Positions 7,160 through 17,226 are shown, counted from the stretch's first letter. The stretch is 64,000 nt of DNA from Pantoea alfalfae (GCF_019880205.1 NZ_CP082292.1:2542001-2606000), one strand, 5' to 3'. Numbers and translations: made by a program. The notes: generated by a model not told the origin, from the sequence alone.

Positions 7160-8992
7160 CTAGTGTTTCAACGAGTAGTATATTTTTTCTGCCAGCGCGT
7201 GGGAGATACCGGGTACATTGGCGATCTCCTCTACCGACGCATTCATCAGCGGTTGCAGGCCCCCCATGTACTTAAGCAGTTGCTGACGCCGTTTAGGCCC
7301 TACCCCTTCAATGCTTTCCAGTGCGCTGGTGTTCTTTACTTTGGCTCGTTTTTTACGATGACCAGAAATGGCATGATTGTGAGCGTCATCACGAATGTGC
7401 TGAATCACATGCAGTGCTGGCGCATCCGGTGGCAGCGAAACGCCCTCACCTTCCGCTTCAAAGAACAGCGTTTCCAGTCCGGCTTTACGGTCGCTGCCTT
7501 TCGCAACGCCGAGTAAAATGGGCCGGTTTTTGTCCCAGGGCACATCCAGCTCCGCGAAAACCTGCTTTGCCTGAGAGAGCTGGCCTTTACCGCCATCGAT
7601 CAGAATCACATCCGGGATTTTATCTTCTTCAATCGCCTTACCATACCGGCGTCGTAACACCTGATTCATGGCAGCGTAATCATCGCCCGGCGTAATGCCG
7701 GTAATGTTATAGCGACGATAGTCAGCACGGAGCGGACCATTCTGGTCAAACACCACACAGGAGGCGATGGTCTGCTCACCCATGGTGTGGCTGATATCGA
7801 AACACTCCATGCGCGTGATCCGGTCGAGCTCAAGAAACTCTGCCAGTGCCATCAACCGCTGATGAATCGTGGAGTGCTGCGACAGACGCGTGGTTAATGC
7901 CGTCGCGGCGTTGGTGCGCGCCAGCTTAAGATAACGGGCGCGATCGCCACGCGGCTTGCTCTGGATATTCACGCGGCGTCCCGCCAGTGCACTGAGCGAC
8001 TCCGCCAGCAATTCGCGCTCCGGCAAGGTAAAGTCCAGCAGAATATCACCCGGCAGCGTCCGTGCCTCGCTGCCCTGCAGATAGAACTGCCCGACAAAAG
8101 TCTGAACCACCTCGGCAAGATCGGTATCCACCGGCACTTTCGGGAAGTAGCTACGGCTGCCCAACACTTTGCCCTGACGGATAAACAGCACGTGAAGACA
8201 GGCCATTCCCGCTTCATAAGCTACACCCATCACATCCAGGTCATCCCCCTGATTGGAGACAAACTGCTTTTCGGTGATGCGGCGCACGGCCTGAATCTGA
8301 TCGCGCAGTCGTGCCGCCTCTTCGAAGCGCAGGCCAATGCTCGCCTCTTCCATGCGTTTGACCAGCTGATTGAGAACCTGATCGTCTTTACCGGCTAAAA
8401 ACAGGCGTACGTAATCAGTCTGCTGCGCATACTCCTCTTCACTGACCAGACCCGCGACACAGGGACCAAGACAGCGACCAATCTGATATTGCAGACAGGG
8501 CCGGGAGCGATTGCGGTAGACGCTGTTTTCACACTGGCGAATAGGAAAAACTTTTTGCAGCAGGCCCAGCGTTTCACGCACCGCATAGCCGTTGGGGAAC
8601 GGGCCAAAGTATTCGCCTTTGGCATGCTTTGCGCCACGGTGCATCGCCAGCCGCGGATGGGTATCACTGCTAAGAAAAATGTAGGGATACGATTTATCAT
8701 CGCGCAGCAGTACGTTGTAGCGCGGCTGATAGAGCTTGATGTAGTTATGCTCAAGCAGCAGCGCTTCGGTTTCGGTGTGGGTAACGGTGACATCGATGTG
8801 CTGGATATTGCTGACCAGCGCTTCGGTTTTGCGGCTGCCGACCTGGGTGCGGAAGTAGCTGGTGAGACGCTTCTTCAGGTCTTTGGCTTTGCCCACATAG
8901 ATGACGGTGCCTGAGGCGTCATACATGCGGTAAACACCGGGTTTGCTGGTTACCGTACTCAGAAAGGCTTTGGAATCAAAAACGTCATTCAC
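7160..8992 (-). CDS. uvrC: UvrABC excinuclease subunit C
   Basis: Makes the 3' and 5' incisions around bulky DNA lesions during nucleotide excision repair, after UvrA and UvrB load. The 610-residue length matches E. coli. N-terminal GIY-YIG nuclease ([25 protein letters not shown], about 19-44), UVR domain that binds UvrB (around 205-235, [13 protein letters not shown]), RNase-H-like second nuclease, and tandem helix-hairpin-helix at the C-terminus ([13 protein letters not shown] and [12 protein letters not shown]). Its start overlaps the end of uvrY by eight bases, so the two are translationally coupled. Confidence 0.98.
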   Translation of the reverse strand: MNDVFDSKAFLSTVTSKPGVYRMYDASGTVIYVGKAKDLKKRLTSYFRTQVGSRKTEALVSNIQHIDVTVTHTETEALLLEHNYIKLYQPRYNVLLRDDKSYPYIFLSSDTHPRLAMHRGAKHAKGEYFGPFPNGYAVRETLGLLQKVFPIRQCENSVYRNRSRPCLQYQIGRCLGPCVAGLVSEEEYAQQTDYVRLFLAGKDDQVLNQLVKRMEEASIGLRFEEAARLRDQIQAVRRITEKQFVSNQGDDLDVMGVAYEAGMACLHVLFIRQGKVLGSRSYFPKVPVDTDLAEVVQTFVGQFYLQGSEARTLPGDILLDFTLPERELLAESLSALAGRRVNIQSKPRGDRARYLKLARTNAATALTTRLSQHSTIHQRLMALAEFLELDRITRMECFDISHTMGEQTIASCVVFDQNGPLRADYRRYNITGITPGDDYAAMNQVLRRRYGKAIEEDKIPDVILIDGGKGQLSQAKQVFAELDVPWDKNRPILLGVAKGSDRKAGLETLFFEAEGEGVSLPPDAPALHVIQHIRDDAHNHAISGHRKKRAKVKNTSALESIEGVGPKRRQQLLKYMGGLQPLMNASVEEIANVPGISHALAEKIYYSLKH

Positions 8993-9644
8993 TACTGATT
9001 AACGGCTCCGCATTATAGAGGCCATGTCGAATGGCCAGATGCGTTAACTCTACGTCGCCACTGATATTCAGCTTACTGAACATTCGGTAGCGGTAGCTGT
9101 TAACGGTTTTAGGACTGAGATTTAACTGCTCGGAAATTTCCGTCACCTTTTGTCCTCGGGTGATCATCAGCATAATCTGCAATTCCCTTTCCGACAAACA
9201 GCTAAAGGGCGATTCCGCTTTTTGCGGCTCAATCTGGCTCAGCGCCATCTGCTGAGCAATGTCTGACGCGATGTAACGCTGACCAGCATTCACCGAGCGA
9301 ATCGCATTAATCACTTCCTGTGGCGCAGCACCTTTACTGAGGTAGCCTGCTGCACCCGCCTGCATCACTTTAGCAGGCAGCGGATTTTCCGTGTGGATGG
9401 TCAGCATGATAATTTTGATATCGGGATTATAACGCACGATTTTGCGCGTCGCCTCCAGTCCGCCGATCCCCGGCATGTTCATGTCCATGAGGATCACATC
9501 AACCTGATTGGCACGGCACCATCTGGCGGCATCCTCACCACAGTTGACCTCTCCGACCACGGCCAGACCTTTCACATCCTCCAGGATGCGACGGATACCC
9601 GCGCGGACAAGTTCATGGTCATCAACAAGAAGCACACTGATCAA
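8985..9644 (-). CDS. uvrY: Response regulator UvrY (GacA type)
   Basis: Response regulator of the BarA/UvrY two-component system, which activates the CsrB and CsrC small RNAs and so counteracts CsrA. The protein is 219 residues: receiver domain with phospho-acceptor D54 in ILMDMNMPG, acid pair D8-D9, T in MLTIHTEN and lysine in LSKGAAP, then a LuxR-type helix-turn-helix (about 148-200, [12 protein letters not shown] and [16 protein letters not shown]). It overlaps uvrC. In this organism a quorum-sensing pair lies just upstream, so global regulators cluster here. Confidence 0.97.
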   Translation of the reverse strand: MISVLLVDDHELVRAGIRRILEDVKGLAVVGEVNCGEDAARWCRANQVDVILMDMNMPGIGGLEATRKIVRYNPDIKIIMLTIHTENPLPAKVMQAGAAGYLSKGAAPQEVINAIRSVNAGQRYIASDIAQQMALSQIEPQKAESPFSCLSERELQIMLMITRGQKVTEISEQLNLSPKTVNSYRYRMFSKLNISGDVELTHLAIRHGLYNAEPLISSE

Positions 9645-10075
9645 CGGGGAAACTCCAGAGGCTAAAAAAGAAGAAGTAATTCACGATTTCAGGCGTCAAT
9701 CATACCCGCTTTTACCTCAAAAGCACATCAACAAAGCAAAACAGTGTAAGCATTACATGATTGCTGCCAGGTCCATCCTGAAGAGATTGAGGGACGGTTA
9801 TGCATTGTGTCCAGATGGCGAAATAACCGTTAAATGATAGTTTTTTCAGTGTATTAAGACCGTATCGCTTCAGGGTTCAGTGCCGTGCATCCTCGCGGTT
9901 GCTGAGCCGATGAAGCCTGTGATTACTTTCAGCGATTGATTAGTTGTACTGGACAAACCCGCCTTTCAGGGCGAAGCGGAGCGGCCGTCTCAGCAACTTA
10001 CCGCCCCTGTGATATACTCACGCACTGCTGTTCGGACAGATTGCCGACACGTTGTCATTCACCAAGGAGAAACGC
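9645..10075. other. Intergenic region uvrY-yecF
   Basis: Divergent spacer of about 430 bp. I see no gene. A TATACT box at about 10013 lies some 60 bp before yecF and may be its -10 element. No clear terminator or small-RNA hairpin was found. Confidence 0.4.
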
Positions 10076-10300
10076 ATGAGCGATGAAGATTTTGCAACTT
10101 CCCAGGAAGCCCGGAAATTAGCGGATGAAATCGCGGGCCTGAAGATGATGATTACCCTGATTCTCAAAGGTATGGGACAGGCTGATGCCGGAAAAGTGAT
10201 TATTAACATGGAACGCTATGTGCAGACGCTGGGCGACAAGCCTCAGGCGGAAGTGTTCAGCAATACCATCAAACAGATCAAAACAGCCTACCGTCAGTAA
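10076..10300 (+). CDS. yecF: YecF, DUF2594-family protein
   Basis: Small protein of 74 residues, the same length as E. coli YecF, with the same ending KQIKxAYRQ and the internal GMGQADAGKVIINME motif. All-helical, soluble; function unknown. Strong ribosome site AAGGAG eight bases before the ATG. It sits between uvrY and the sdiA-type gene exactly as yecF does in E. coli. Confidence 0.92.
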   Translation: MSDEDFATSQEARKLADEIAGLKMMITLILKGMGQADAGKVIINMERYVQTLGDKPQAEVFSNTIKQIKTAYRQ

Positions 10301-10306
10301 GCTTTT

Positions 10307-10328
10307 TTGCCCCCGGTAGCGGGGGCAA
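10307..10328. terminator. Hairpin between yecF and luxI
   Basis: TTGCCCCC, loop, GGGGGCAA forms a stable eight-pair stem between the convergent yecF and synthase genes. T-rich sequence lies on the outer flank only in one direction, so it may act as a weak bidirectional terminator. Confidence 0.5.
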
Positions 10329-10333
10329 ATACG

Positions 10334-10948
10334 CTAACTGTGCGCCTGCCAGTTAACTGAAACGCCCAGCGTTGGCAGTACCTCTTCCGGGCTGAAACGA
10401 CGTGTTCCCCGATATTTTTCTGCCAGAGTGGGCTGAACAACCGGAATACGGATCGCAAACAGATTATCTTCTGACAGAATGAGCCCCGGCGTAAGCGGCT
10501 CATACACCACGCCGTGCTCCTCAAACATCGTCTCCAGCATCGGCGTTGCCGAACTGATGATGTACTCCATGCCGTTCAGCTCTGCCAGCTGTACCGCGTG
10601 CCAGAGAATGTTCAGCGGCAGTTCAGCGTCAACTTCCAGCCGTGCCGAGAAGCGCGACATCTCCCACACTTTCTCATGGCTGAAAGGCAGCACAATGCCC
10701 TCACTCTGCTCAGGTTCGAACCAGGGCATCAGACGCGCGCAGCCACTGATGCCCTCGCGCGCATTCCATGCGATTAGCCAGGTGACATCTGAACGATCGT
10801 AGCGATCATATTCCTGCCCTGGCGTGCTCAGGCGTGGGGGTATTGACCACCCTTCGCCGCGCGCAAAAACGCTATAACGGTAGCTGCCGAGTTCGGCAAG
10901 CAAAGAGGATGGCATATCCTTTAATTGCGTTTGCACTATTTTCATCAT
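10334..10948 (-). CDS. LuxI-type acyl-homoserine-lactone synthase
   Basis: Makes an N-acyl-homoserine lactone signal from S-adenosylmethionine and acyl-ACP. The 204-residue protein shows the family landmarks: RYSVFARGEGW (conserved R, F, W), EYDRYDRSD (conserved acids), GCARLMPW, and EMSRFSARLE with the conserved E and R. Start at ATG 10948 (or the adjacent ATG 10945), after AGAGG. It lies 119 bp downstream of the SdiA-like gene on the same strand, so receptor and synthase are probably partners. Members in Pantoea and Erwinia (PhzI, ExpI) are regarded as the ancestral synthase partner of SdiA. Acyl chain length cannot be read from sequence. Confidence 0.88.
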   Translation of the reverse strand: MMKIVQTQLKDMPSSLLAELGSYRYSVFARGEGWSIPPRLSTPGQEYDRYDRSDVTWLIAWNAREGISGCARLMPWFEPEQSEGIVLPFSHEKVWEMSRFSARLEVDAELPLNILWHAVQLAELNGMEYIISSATPMLETMFEEHGVVYEPLTPGLILSEDNLFAIRIPVVQPTLAEKYRGTRRFSPEEVLPTLGVSVNWQAHS

Positions 10949-11067
10949 GCGCCTCTGACATCCCCATATTTGCAATGATTTCTTTGCGCCAGCCCGGCAA
11001 AGCCCCGGCGCAGGGTAGACAACAGACCTGTACAAAGGAACTGCCAAATGTAGCAGTTGTATTATGT

Positions 11068-11790
11068 TCAAATCAGTCCGATTGCCGCTGCATAGCAGGC
11101 AATCTGCGTTTTATTGGAAACATTGAAACGCTTTTGCATATTTTTCTGGTGAAAGTTAACGGTATGTTCAGAGATGGATAAAATAAGTGAAATTTCGACC
11201 GCCGTTTTTCCTTCGGCTGTCCATTTCAGAATTTCCAACTCGCGCTGACTAAACGTTTTTCTTAGTACCATCATTGCATCATCGTTAAAGCGTTCCAGCG
11301 TATCCAGGCTTAGTTCCGCTAAAAGGTGTAGTTTCACCTCCAGCTCAGCATGGCGGAGCTGGACAGAAATGGGCTGTTGCGACGATATAGATAATATACC
11401 AATGACGCGATTTGGTGCCATTGCGGAGCAAGAAAATCCGCTCTGGAGCCCATACTCTCTCGCCTCCTGCCAAAGATTGCCGGCGTCAGCGAACTGTTCC
11501 TCTATCCAGGCCATCCCTCTGCCCGGTCGCTGACACAATGTGAGCACCGGATCGACAGCGTAATAATTCTGCTTCTCATAACGTTTAACCCATAATTTGG
11601 GATAGGTGCTATGTAAATGAAAACGCGGCCGGGTAAATGGCACCGGATGCTGAATCAAAAAGGCAAAATAATCGAAGCCTAGTGATTCAGTAAACTGTTG
11701 CAATAACGTCTTCAATTCAGAAGAAGCCGTTAACGCCTGAAATTTTTCTTTCACCTCATTTCGCCAGGCGAAATAGTTTTCAGTACTCAT
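11068..11790 (-). CDS. sdiA: SdiA-type LuxR quorum-sensing receptor
   Basis: Autoinducer-binding transcription factor of 240 residues, the same length as E. coli SdiA. The N-terminal ligand domain shares HPVPFTRP and YxxxDPVL motifs and the W and D residues of the lactone pocket (about 55-95); the C-terminal helix-turn-helix (about 172-235) is nearly identical to SdiA: LKWTAEGKTAVEISLILSIS then EHTVNFHQKNMQK. E. coli and Salmonella SdiA lack a synthase; here a luxI gene follows in tandem. The gene could equally be called expR or phzR by genus. Regulation targets are not visible. Confidence 0.85.
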   Translation of the reverse strand: MSTENYFAWRNEVKEKFQALTASSELKTLLQQFTESLGFDYFAFLIQHPVPFTRPRFHLHSTYPKLWVKRYEKQNYYAVDPVLTLCQRPGRGMAWIEEQFADAGNLWQEAREYGLQSGFSCSAMAPNRVIGILSISSQQPISVQLRHAELEVKLHLLAELSLDTLERFNDDAMMVLRKTFSQRELEILKWTAEGKTAVEISLILSISEHTVNFHQKNMQKRFNVSNKTQIACYAAAIGLI

Positions 11791-12961
11791 ATTGCCTCAG
11801 CGTTAATTTTCACTCGCCCTTCCGGTATTATTCATTCGGATTCATCGGATAAATTTAATTAATCTTAGAAAATTAATTTATCGTTGAGGTGAATCCTTCA
11901 CCCTAAACAGCGCATAATGCCATTCAACGTTATGGCAGAGTGAAAAAATGCCCCTGCCCCTATAATGTGAGGCCAGCCACAGCAATTTCAATCACCTCAG
12001 GAGAATAAGATTTTTCTGATAGAAATTCAATCCCTGCCAATGAATCAATTTCATCTCAGATGTTGAAAAGCTGCCGGGAATATTGAATCGGTCTACGGGA
12101 TGTCGAGTAAATAATGTGTAAACAATGCGTTAATTGCGTCCTAATAAGCGAAGCGGCAGCCGAAAATTGCTGGCATATTTTTTATCAGGAAATAAGCTCT
12201 GCTGTTCAGGCGATACCGCATTCCTGTGCACAGTCTCTCTACACGGAAGCGCGCGCCTCTCTGACCGGAAAAGCTAACAGGTGCGCAGACTACATCTGCC
12301 GCCTCTCAATGCTGATTCAGCTCCCTTTGCCTTAGCTATCCGACAGGCGTAGCGAAGAGTTGTTTAATTAGAATATTCTGCCCGACAGCAATCACTACCG
12401 GACAAATTGCCCCGCTCAACCCTTAAACAATTTTTGACTGAGAATAATCTGAACCGAAAGCAACGTATTAAAGAAAATCAGCTTTATTTATCTCCTGCCT
12501 GCACATAATGCGTGGTACAGATCACTATTTATGCTGACAGTATGTTATGGCAGCAGTACGCTCAACGCTGGCTCTCTTTTAGTCACGAAAATCACTATAC
12601 CGATAGTCACGCAACAAAATCACTAAAAAAATCCAAGGTATAATCCCCGATCGTTATTTAATTCTGCACACTTTATCGATGCAGTTAATTTCCCTTAATT
12701 CACTTTGCAGCATCGTGAATTAATTTCATCCTGACGTTGCTCGCACTGTCCAGATGAGGCGGCGAAACTTTACGGCTGATTGCATTTATGGGCACTTTTC
12801 TGTTGTCACTTGCGGCCCTGAAAAAGGCTGCCTGATCAGCCGCCTGATTTGTTGCTACTCATTGTCAGGTATGTCCGCGCTGGCAATGATAACTGGTTTG
12901 GTTTTTCCCTTACCGGCAGTTTGATTCTTAATCAAACACGGTATTAATCCTGCCTGATGAT
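11791..12961. other. Large AT-rich intergenic region
   Basis: About 1.17 kb with no gene I can support. Open frames here are short, lack ribosome sites and have unusual composition. A direct repeat built on TAGTCACG and ATCACTA occurs at 12580-12597 and 12604-12625 and may be an operator. The region upstream of the LuxR gene (11800-11900) is very AT-rich and probably holds its promoter. Confidence 0.45.
12580..12625. repeat. Short direct repeat, possible operator
   Basis: TAGTCACG followed by A-rich spacer and ATCACTA occurs twice, separated by six bases. The two copies differ in spacer length (three and seven bases). No gene begins near it. Confidence 0.35.
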
Positions 12962-13657
12962 TTATCGGCAGTAGCCCGCGCCACGCATACCCAGATGAAA
13001 ATGTGAGGCGTGCGCGGCGTTGTAGTCCGGTCCCAGCGCATTGCCGAATACGTCACAGCCGCCACGCCACAGCGTGTGCAGCATGGCCGCTTTCTCTTTT
13101 GGCTGTTGCCAGTGACGACTGACCTCAAGCCGCTGGCCATCAGCCAGCTGGAAGCCGGTCACATCCCAGGCCTCTGCGGTGGCATGCTCACTGAGCCGCC
13201 CCTTTGCGCGATGATAAATATTACGACAGGCATAGCTGCCGACATGGGTAATTCGTACCAGTGAACTGTGCATATCCCGGGCAATCTGTTCCCGGCTGCG
13301 GAGGGCATACATGGTGCTGGCGACGGCCATTGGACAGCTGGCGAGAAAGCTGCTGCTGAGGCTGACCGGGCCAAATTTCTGAATTCGCAGTGGATGGCTG
13401 ATCGGACAGTTGCCCGTGACAGCAGGACGCTCGCTGAAACTGACCCAGCCTGCCTGTTGGGCATGACGCATCACCGCCAGACATTCGTCAGGATCCTGGG
13501 CGAGCCTTTTCATCTTTATCTGCGTCATCCAGCCTGGAGGATCGGTGACGGAGAGCGGTGTAAAGGGATTGAACTGCGGCGGGAGATGCTGCTTAAGCCA
13601 GGGTAAGCTGACCCATCCCAGCGCAATTAACAGCAGAAACAGGATAAGCGTGCGCAT
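12962..13657 (-). CDS. Extensin-like C-terminal domain protein
   Basis: Protein of 231 residues with a single N-terminal hydrophobic segment (MRTLILFLLLIALGWVSLPWL), an uncleaved anchor or signal, and a periplasmic domain matching the extensin-like C-terminal family. Landmarks are CPMAVASTMYAL, the GSYACRNIYHR motif, LSEHATAEAWDVTGF and the closing ASHFHLGMRG, where histidines and an aspartate recall metal-dependent LAS-type peptidases (inference). Cysteines at several sites suggest disulfides. AAGGGA precedes the ATG at 13657. Role in cell wall turnover is plausible but not shown. Confidence 0.75.
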   Translation of the reverse strand: MRTLILFLLLIALGWVSLPWLKQHLPPQFNPFTPLSVTDPPGWMTQIKMKRLAQDPDECLAVMRHAQQAGWVSFSERPAVTGNCPISHPLRIQKFGPVSLSSSFLASCPMAVASTMYALRSREQIARDMHSSLVRITHVGSYACRNIYHRAKGRLSEHATAEAWDVTGFQLADGQRLEVSRHWQQPKEKAAMLHTLWRGGCDVFGNALGPDYNAAHASHFHLGMRGAGYCR

Positions 13658-13943
13658 AATTCCCTTTGCAGCATAATGATTAATAACTAAAAAGTGTAGA
13701 AGCACATTCCGCTTCACGCAGTCTGCCTGACATAACGTGATGAATAATTACCCATACTGACGCAGGATTGAACGAAACTGCCCGTTATTACGGCTTGCGG
13801 GGCGTCAGGCTTCACAATTGATAAAAAAGCGTTACCCGATTCCGGCCCTCTTCCTCTATCTTATGCCCACTTGCCCCTCGGGCAGACTCGTTTACTAACA
13901 GCCAGCAGAGCTGACACAACATCAAGACAGGAAAGACAATTCT

Positions 13944-15329
13944 ATGGTTGACCAATCTAAAGAAACCGCACGCGCGCCCGACAAGCTACAGCGCAACCTG
14001 CATAATCGCCATATTCAGCTGATCGCCATAGGGGGTGCTATCGGTACCGGCCTCTTTATGGGTTCCGGTAAAACCATTAGTCTGGCTGGTCCCTCGATCA
14101 TTTTCGTCTATATGATCATCGGCTTTATGCTGTTCTTCGTGATGCGCGCCATGGGAGAGCTGCTGCTTTCCAACCTTGAGTACAAGTCTTTCAGCGATTT
14201 TGCCGCGGATCTGCTTGGACCGTGGGCGGGCTATTTTACCGGCTGGACTTACTGGTTCTGCTGGGTAGTAACCGGCATCGCCGACGTCGTGGCCATCAGC
14301 GCCTATTTCCAGCTCTGGTTTCCGGGCTTCTCGATCTGGATGAGCGCCCTGCTCTGCGTGGTGGTTTTTCTGGCGCTGAACATCGCCACGGTTAAGCTGT
14401 TTGGTGAGATGGAGTTCTGGTTCGCGATAATCAAAATCGTCGCCATTGTTGCGCTGATCGTCACCGGGATTGTGCTGGTATCGATTCACTACCCTTCACC
14501 CGGTGGCGGCACCGCGGCGTTGAGCAACATCTGGGATCACGGCGGGATGTTCCCGAAAGGCCTCAGCGGCTTCTTTGCCGGATTCCAGATTGCGGTGTTT
14601 GCCTTTGTCGGCATTGAACTGGTTGGAACGGCAGCCGCTGAAACCCACGACCCACATAAAGTCTTACCACGCGCGATTAATGCAATTCCGTTGCGGGTCA
14701 TTATGTTTTACGTGCTGGCGCTGATGGTGATCATGGCGGTAACGCCCTGGACCCAGGTTATGGCTGACCGCAGTCCGTTTGTTGAGATGTTCGTGCTGAT
14801 TGGCCTGCCTGCTGCGGCGAGTATCGTTAACTTTGTTGTGCTGACCTCTGCCGCCTCTTCAGCCAACAGCGGCATCTTCTCCACCAGCCGTATGCTCTAT
14901 GGCCTGTCGCAGCAGGGCGTCGCGAGCCGCGCGTTTGGCCGTCTCTCTGCCCGTTCGGTCCCGACTACCGGCCTGTTCTTCTCCTGTCTGTGTCTGTTAC
15001 TCGGCGTGGCGTTGATCTACCTGATCCCGGATGTGATGAAGGTCTTTACGCTGGTCACCACCGTTTCAGCCATTCTGTTTATGTTCGTCTGGACCATCAT
15101 TCTGTGCAGCTATCTGGCTTACCGTAAAAAGCATCCTGAGCGCCATGCCAGATCGGCCTTTAAGATGCCACTAGGCAAATTCATGTGCTGGGTCTGCATG
15201 GCCTTCTTTGCGTTTGTGCTGGTGCTGCTGACGTTGCAGGAAGATACACGCCAGGCCCTGATGGTGACGCCACTCTGGTTTGCGCTGCTGGGTGTGGGCT
15301 GGATGCTGCGTACGCGTCGCAGCCGCTAA
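13944..15329 (+). CDS. cycA: CycA-type D-serine/D-alanine/glycine permease
   Basis: Inner-membrane proton symporter of the amino acid-polyamine-organocation superfamily that imports glycine, D-alanine and D-serine. The 461-residue protein follows E. coli CycA closely: RHIQLIAIGGAIGTGLFMGS in helix 1, GPSIIFVYMIIGFMLFFVMR, GFFAGFQIAVFAFVGIEL and LTSAASSANSG, with 12 hydrophobic helices. It starts MVDQ like CycA. AGGA precedes the ATG and a strong terminator follows. In E. coli cycA maps elsewhere, so its place beside rut is a lineage-specific arrangement. Confidence 0.9.
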   Translation: MVDQSKETARAPDKLQRNLHNRHIQLIAIGGAIGTGLFMGSGKTISLAGPSIIFVYMIIGFMLFFVMRAMGELLLSNLEYKSFSDFAADLLGPWAGYFTGWTYWFCWVVTGIADVVAISAYFQLWFPGFSIWMSALLCVVVFLALNIATVKLFGEMEFWFAIIKIVAIVALIVTGIVLVSIHYPSPGGGTAALSNIWDHGGMFPKGLSGFFAGFQIAVFAFVGIELVGTAAAETHDPHKVLPRAINAIPLRVIMFYVLALMVIMAVTPWTQVMADRSPFVEMFVLIGLPAAASIVNFVVLTSAASSANSGIFSTSRMLYGLSQQGVASRAFGRLSARSVPTTGLFFSCLCLLLGVALIYLIPDVMKVFTLVTTVSAILFMFVWTIILCSYLAYRKKHPERHARSAFKMPLGKFMCWVCMAFFAFVLVLLTLQEDTRQALMVTPLWFALLGVGWMLRTRRSR

Positions 15330-15343
15330 TCGCTGACAGCATG

Positions 15344-15377
15344 AAAAAAGCCCGGTCACCTGACCGGGCTTTTTTTT
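15344..15377. terminator. Rho-independent terminator of cycA
   Basis: AAAAAAGCCCGGTCA, loop, TGACCGGGC and eight T. Works in both directions, serving cycA and the convergent ydjM-like gene. Confidence 0.9.
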
Positions 15378-16350
15378 ACAGGCGTTCACTGAGCGCAGAG
15401 AAAATGGCGGACAACGTGGGACGTTCATTAGGTAAGCGCTGCGGCCGGGGATCGGGCTGCTGAGGCGTGCCCAGACCAAAGGTGAAGGTATAGTTATCGC
15501 CTTCGCCCATGCGCAGGTCGGCAATCGTCGTCTGCCCGTCCTGCTCACGCAGCGCGTAGAAGCCGTGGCTGAACCAGGCAACACGTTCTGCATACCAGCT
15601 ACCCCGGAAGGCGTCGAACAGTTCAGGATGACGCGGGTACCAAGCCACCTGCAGTGGCCGTGAGGGCGACAACAGCGACCAGTAAACTTCGCCATAGCGA
15701 TCCGGCGTCATAATCACGCTGCGCCAGACCAGCGTATTAAAGGCCGTCGGCGTCACCAGCACTTTATTGTCCGGAATACCCTGCTCCGCCAGCGATGCGC
15801 TGATCTGCCAGCCTGCGACACCCTGAATGGCCACACTCCAGACCAGATAAAGCGTACTCAGCGCCAGGCCGATCCGGTTCCCACGCATGCCTTTGTCACC
15901 ACGACGCCACAGCGCGACACTCAGCCCTATCAGCAGTGGCAACGTATAGAGTGGATCGACGATATAAATACTGCCGATGGCATAGGGATAATCGGTGATC
16001 GGCAGGCCAAGCTGGGTGCCGTACACCGTCATTAAATCAAGCAGCGGATGGGTAATCAGCGCCAGCCAGACGGCGGGCCACCAGTGCGACCACTTCACCC
16101 GCTGCCTGAACATTGCCGACACTCCCCACGCCATCAGAGGTGAGATCAATGTAAGCCAGAGCAGCGCATGTGTTTCCGTACGGTGCAGGGTCATGTTGCG
16201 TATCGCATCGCCATGGTCAATAAACACATCCAGATCGGGTAAGGTGCCGCAGACGCCGCCCACCAGCGCGGCCTGCCAGATCGGCACCCGACGTCCCATC
16301 ACCGCAACACTGACTGAAGCACCCAACACCAACTGCGAAACAGAATCCAT
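15376..16350 (-). CDS. YdjM-like membrane-bound metal-dependent hydrolase
   Basis: Inner-membrane protein of 324 residues with the YdjM/DUF457 architecture: GVCGTLPDLDVFIDHGD (acidic DxD pair after the first helix), HRTETHALLW (conserved H-R-x-x-x-H) and THPLLDLMTVYGT, which together form a putative metal site at the membrane face. Several hydrophobic helices occupy the first 190 residues; the last 130 form a soluble domain. Activity of the family is not established; E. coli members are LexA-regulated, but no LexA box is seen here. Confidence 0.75.
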   Translation of the reverse strand: MDSVSQLVLGASVSVAVMGRRVPIWQAALVGGVCGTLPDLDVFIDHGDAIRNMTLHRTETHALLWLTLISPLMAWGVSAMFRQRVKWSHWWPAVWLALITHPLLDLMTVYGTQLGLPITDYPYAIGSIYIVDPLYTLPLLIGLSVALWRRGDKGMRGNRIGLALSTLYLVWSVAIQGVAGWQISASLAEQGIPDNKVLVTPTAFNTLVWRSVIMTPDRYGEVYWSLLSPSRPLQVAWYPRHPELFDAFRGSWYAERVAWFSHGFYALREQDGQTTIADLRMGEGDNYTFTFGLGTPQQPDPRPQRLPNERPTLSAIFSALSERL

Positions 16351-16388
16351 TGATTCACTCCGTCACCGAATTGTAAATGTGTCCTGAA

Positions 16389-17024
16389 TTAGCGTACGCG
16401 AATCCCTTCAATGATCATGCGCTGGACGTTTTCGACGGTCTGATCGAAAAACGCCGGATCGCTGAGCGTCTGACCGGTTACGGCCTCAACCTGGGTGGCA
16501 AAGTCGGCGTAATGTTGCGTGGTGGCCCACAGCATGAAGATCAGGTGCTGTGGCTGTACGCCCGCCAGCCGTCCCTCATCAATCCAGCGTTCAATAATGG
16601 CTGCTTTGTCATCCACCAGTTGCTTGAGGTCGCCCGCCAGTTCCCCTTTCAGCAAGGGTGCGCCCTGAAGCATCTCCAGGCAGAACAGACGAGAAGCCTG
16701 AGGATGATCGCGCGACACTTCCAGCTTTAGCCGGATATAGCGCCGGATGGCGACCAGCGGATCCTGGTCATGCGCCAGCGCGCGCAACGGGGCCAGCCAG
16801 ACATCCAGAATTTGTTTCAGCACGGCCACATAGAGCACTTCTTTAGAGGGAAAATAGTAGAGCAGATTCGTTTTAGAGACATCGGCCCGTTCGGCCACCT
16901 TATCGAGGCTGGTGCCGTGAATGCCAAACTGTGAGAAGAAGGTTAAGGCCGCTTCCAGTATGGCAGCCCGCTTCGCTGCCACCGCACGCGAACGACGCGT
17001 TGGCTTTTTTTCATCGCTATTCAC
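16389..17024 (-). CDS. rutR: Uracil-responsive TetR-type repressor RutR
   Basis: Represses the divergent rut operon in the absence of pyrimidine; uracil or thymine releases it. The 211-residue protein has the TetR helix-turn-helix at about 20-65 (ILEAALTFFSQFGIHGTSLDKVAERADVSK split across the motif, then NLLYYFPSKEVLY) and the RutR-specific ligand domain with SRDHPQASRLFCLEMLQGAP and LWATTQHYADFATQV. Length matches E. coli RutR (212). It is transcribed away from rutA across a 300-bp control region that contains its operator. Confidence 0.95.
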   Translation of the reverse strand: MNSDEKKPTRRSRAVAAKRAAILEAALTFFSQFGIHGTSLDKVAERADVSKTNLLYYFPSKEVLYVAVLKQILDVWLAPLRALAHDQDPLVAIRRYIRLKLEVSRDHPQASRLFCLEMLQGAPLLKGELAGDLKQLVDDKAAIIERWIDEGRLAGVQPQHLIFMLWATTQHYADFATQVEAVTGQTLSDPAFFDQTVENVQRMIIEGIRVR

Positions 17025-17113
17025 ACGTTTACCTCATCCTTCTGGTGTCAGCGCATCATAGCAAAGGGATGAGTCGCTGCCCAATCCGCGCCCTGCACCT
17101 TTTTTGCTCAGCC

Positions 17114-17130
17114 TGCATGCAAAACGTGCA
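17114..17130. promoter_or_regulatory. NtrC-like enhancer site
   Basis: TGCAT, seven bases, GTGCA: one mismatch from the NtrC dyad TGCAC-N7-GTGCA, about 110 bp before the sigma-54 promoter, a usual enhancer distance. Confidence 0.55.
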
Positions 17131-17137
17131 GTGAATT

Positions 17138-17153
17138 TTGACCAGATGGTCCG
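17138..17153. promoter_or_regulatory. RutR operator
   Basis: TTGACCAGATGGTCCG matches the RutR box TTGACCA-NN-TGGTCAA at all but two positions. A second palindrome, TGGTCC and GGACCA five bases apart, overlaps its right half. Confidence 0.85.
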
Positions 17154-17226
17154 AAATGGACCAGTTACTCCACTTACCTCTTTCGGGTTAATTTTAACTG
17201 TTTGTTATTTATAAGAATAAAAAATG

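Noticed and set aside
12114..12335. Open frame of 73 codons in the large gap
   Set aside because: Cysteine- and serine-rich translation without ribosome site or recognisable pattern; probably chance.
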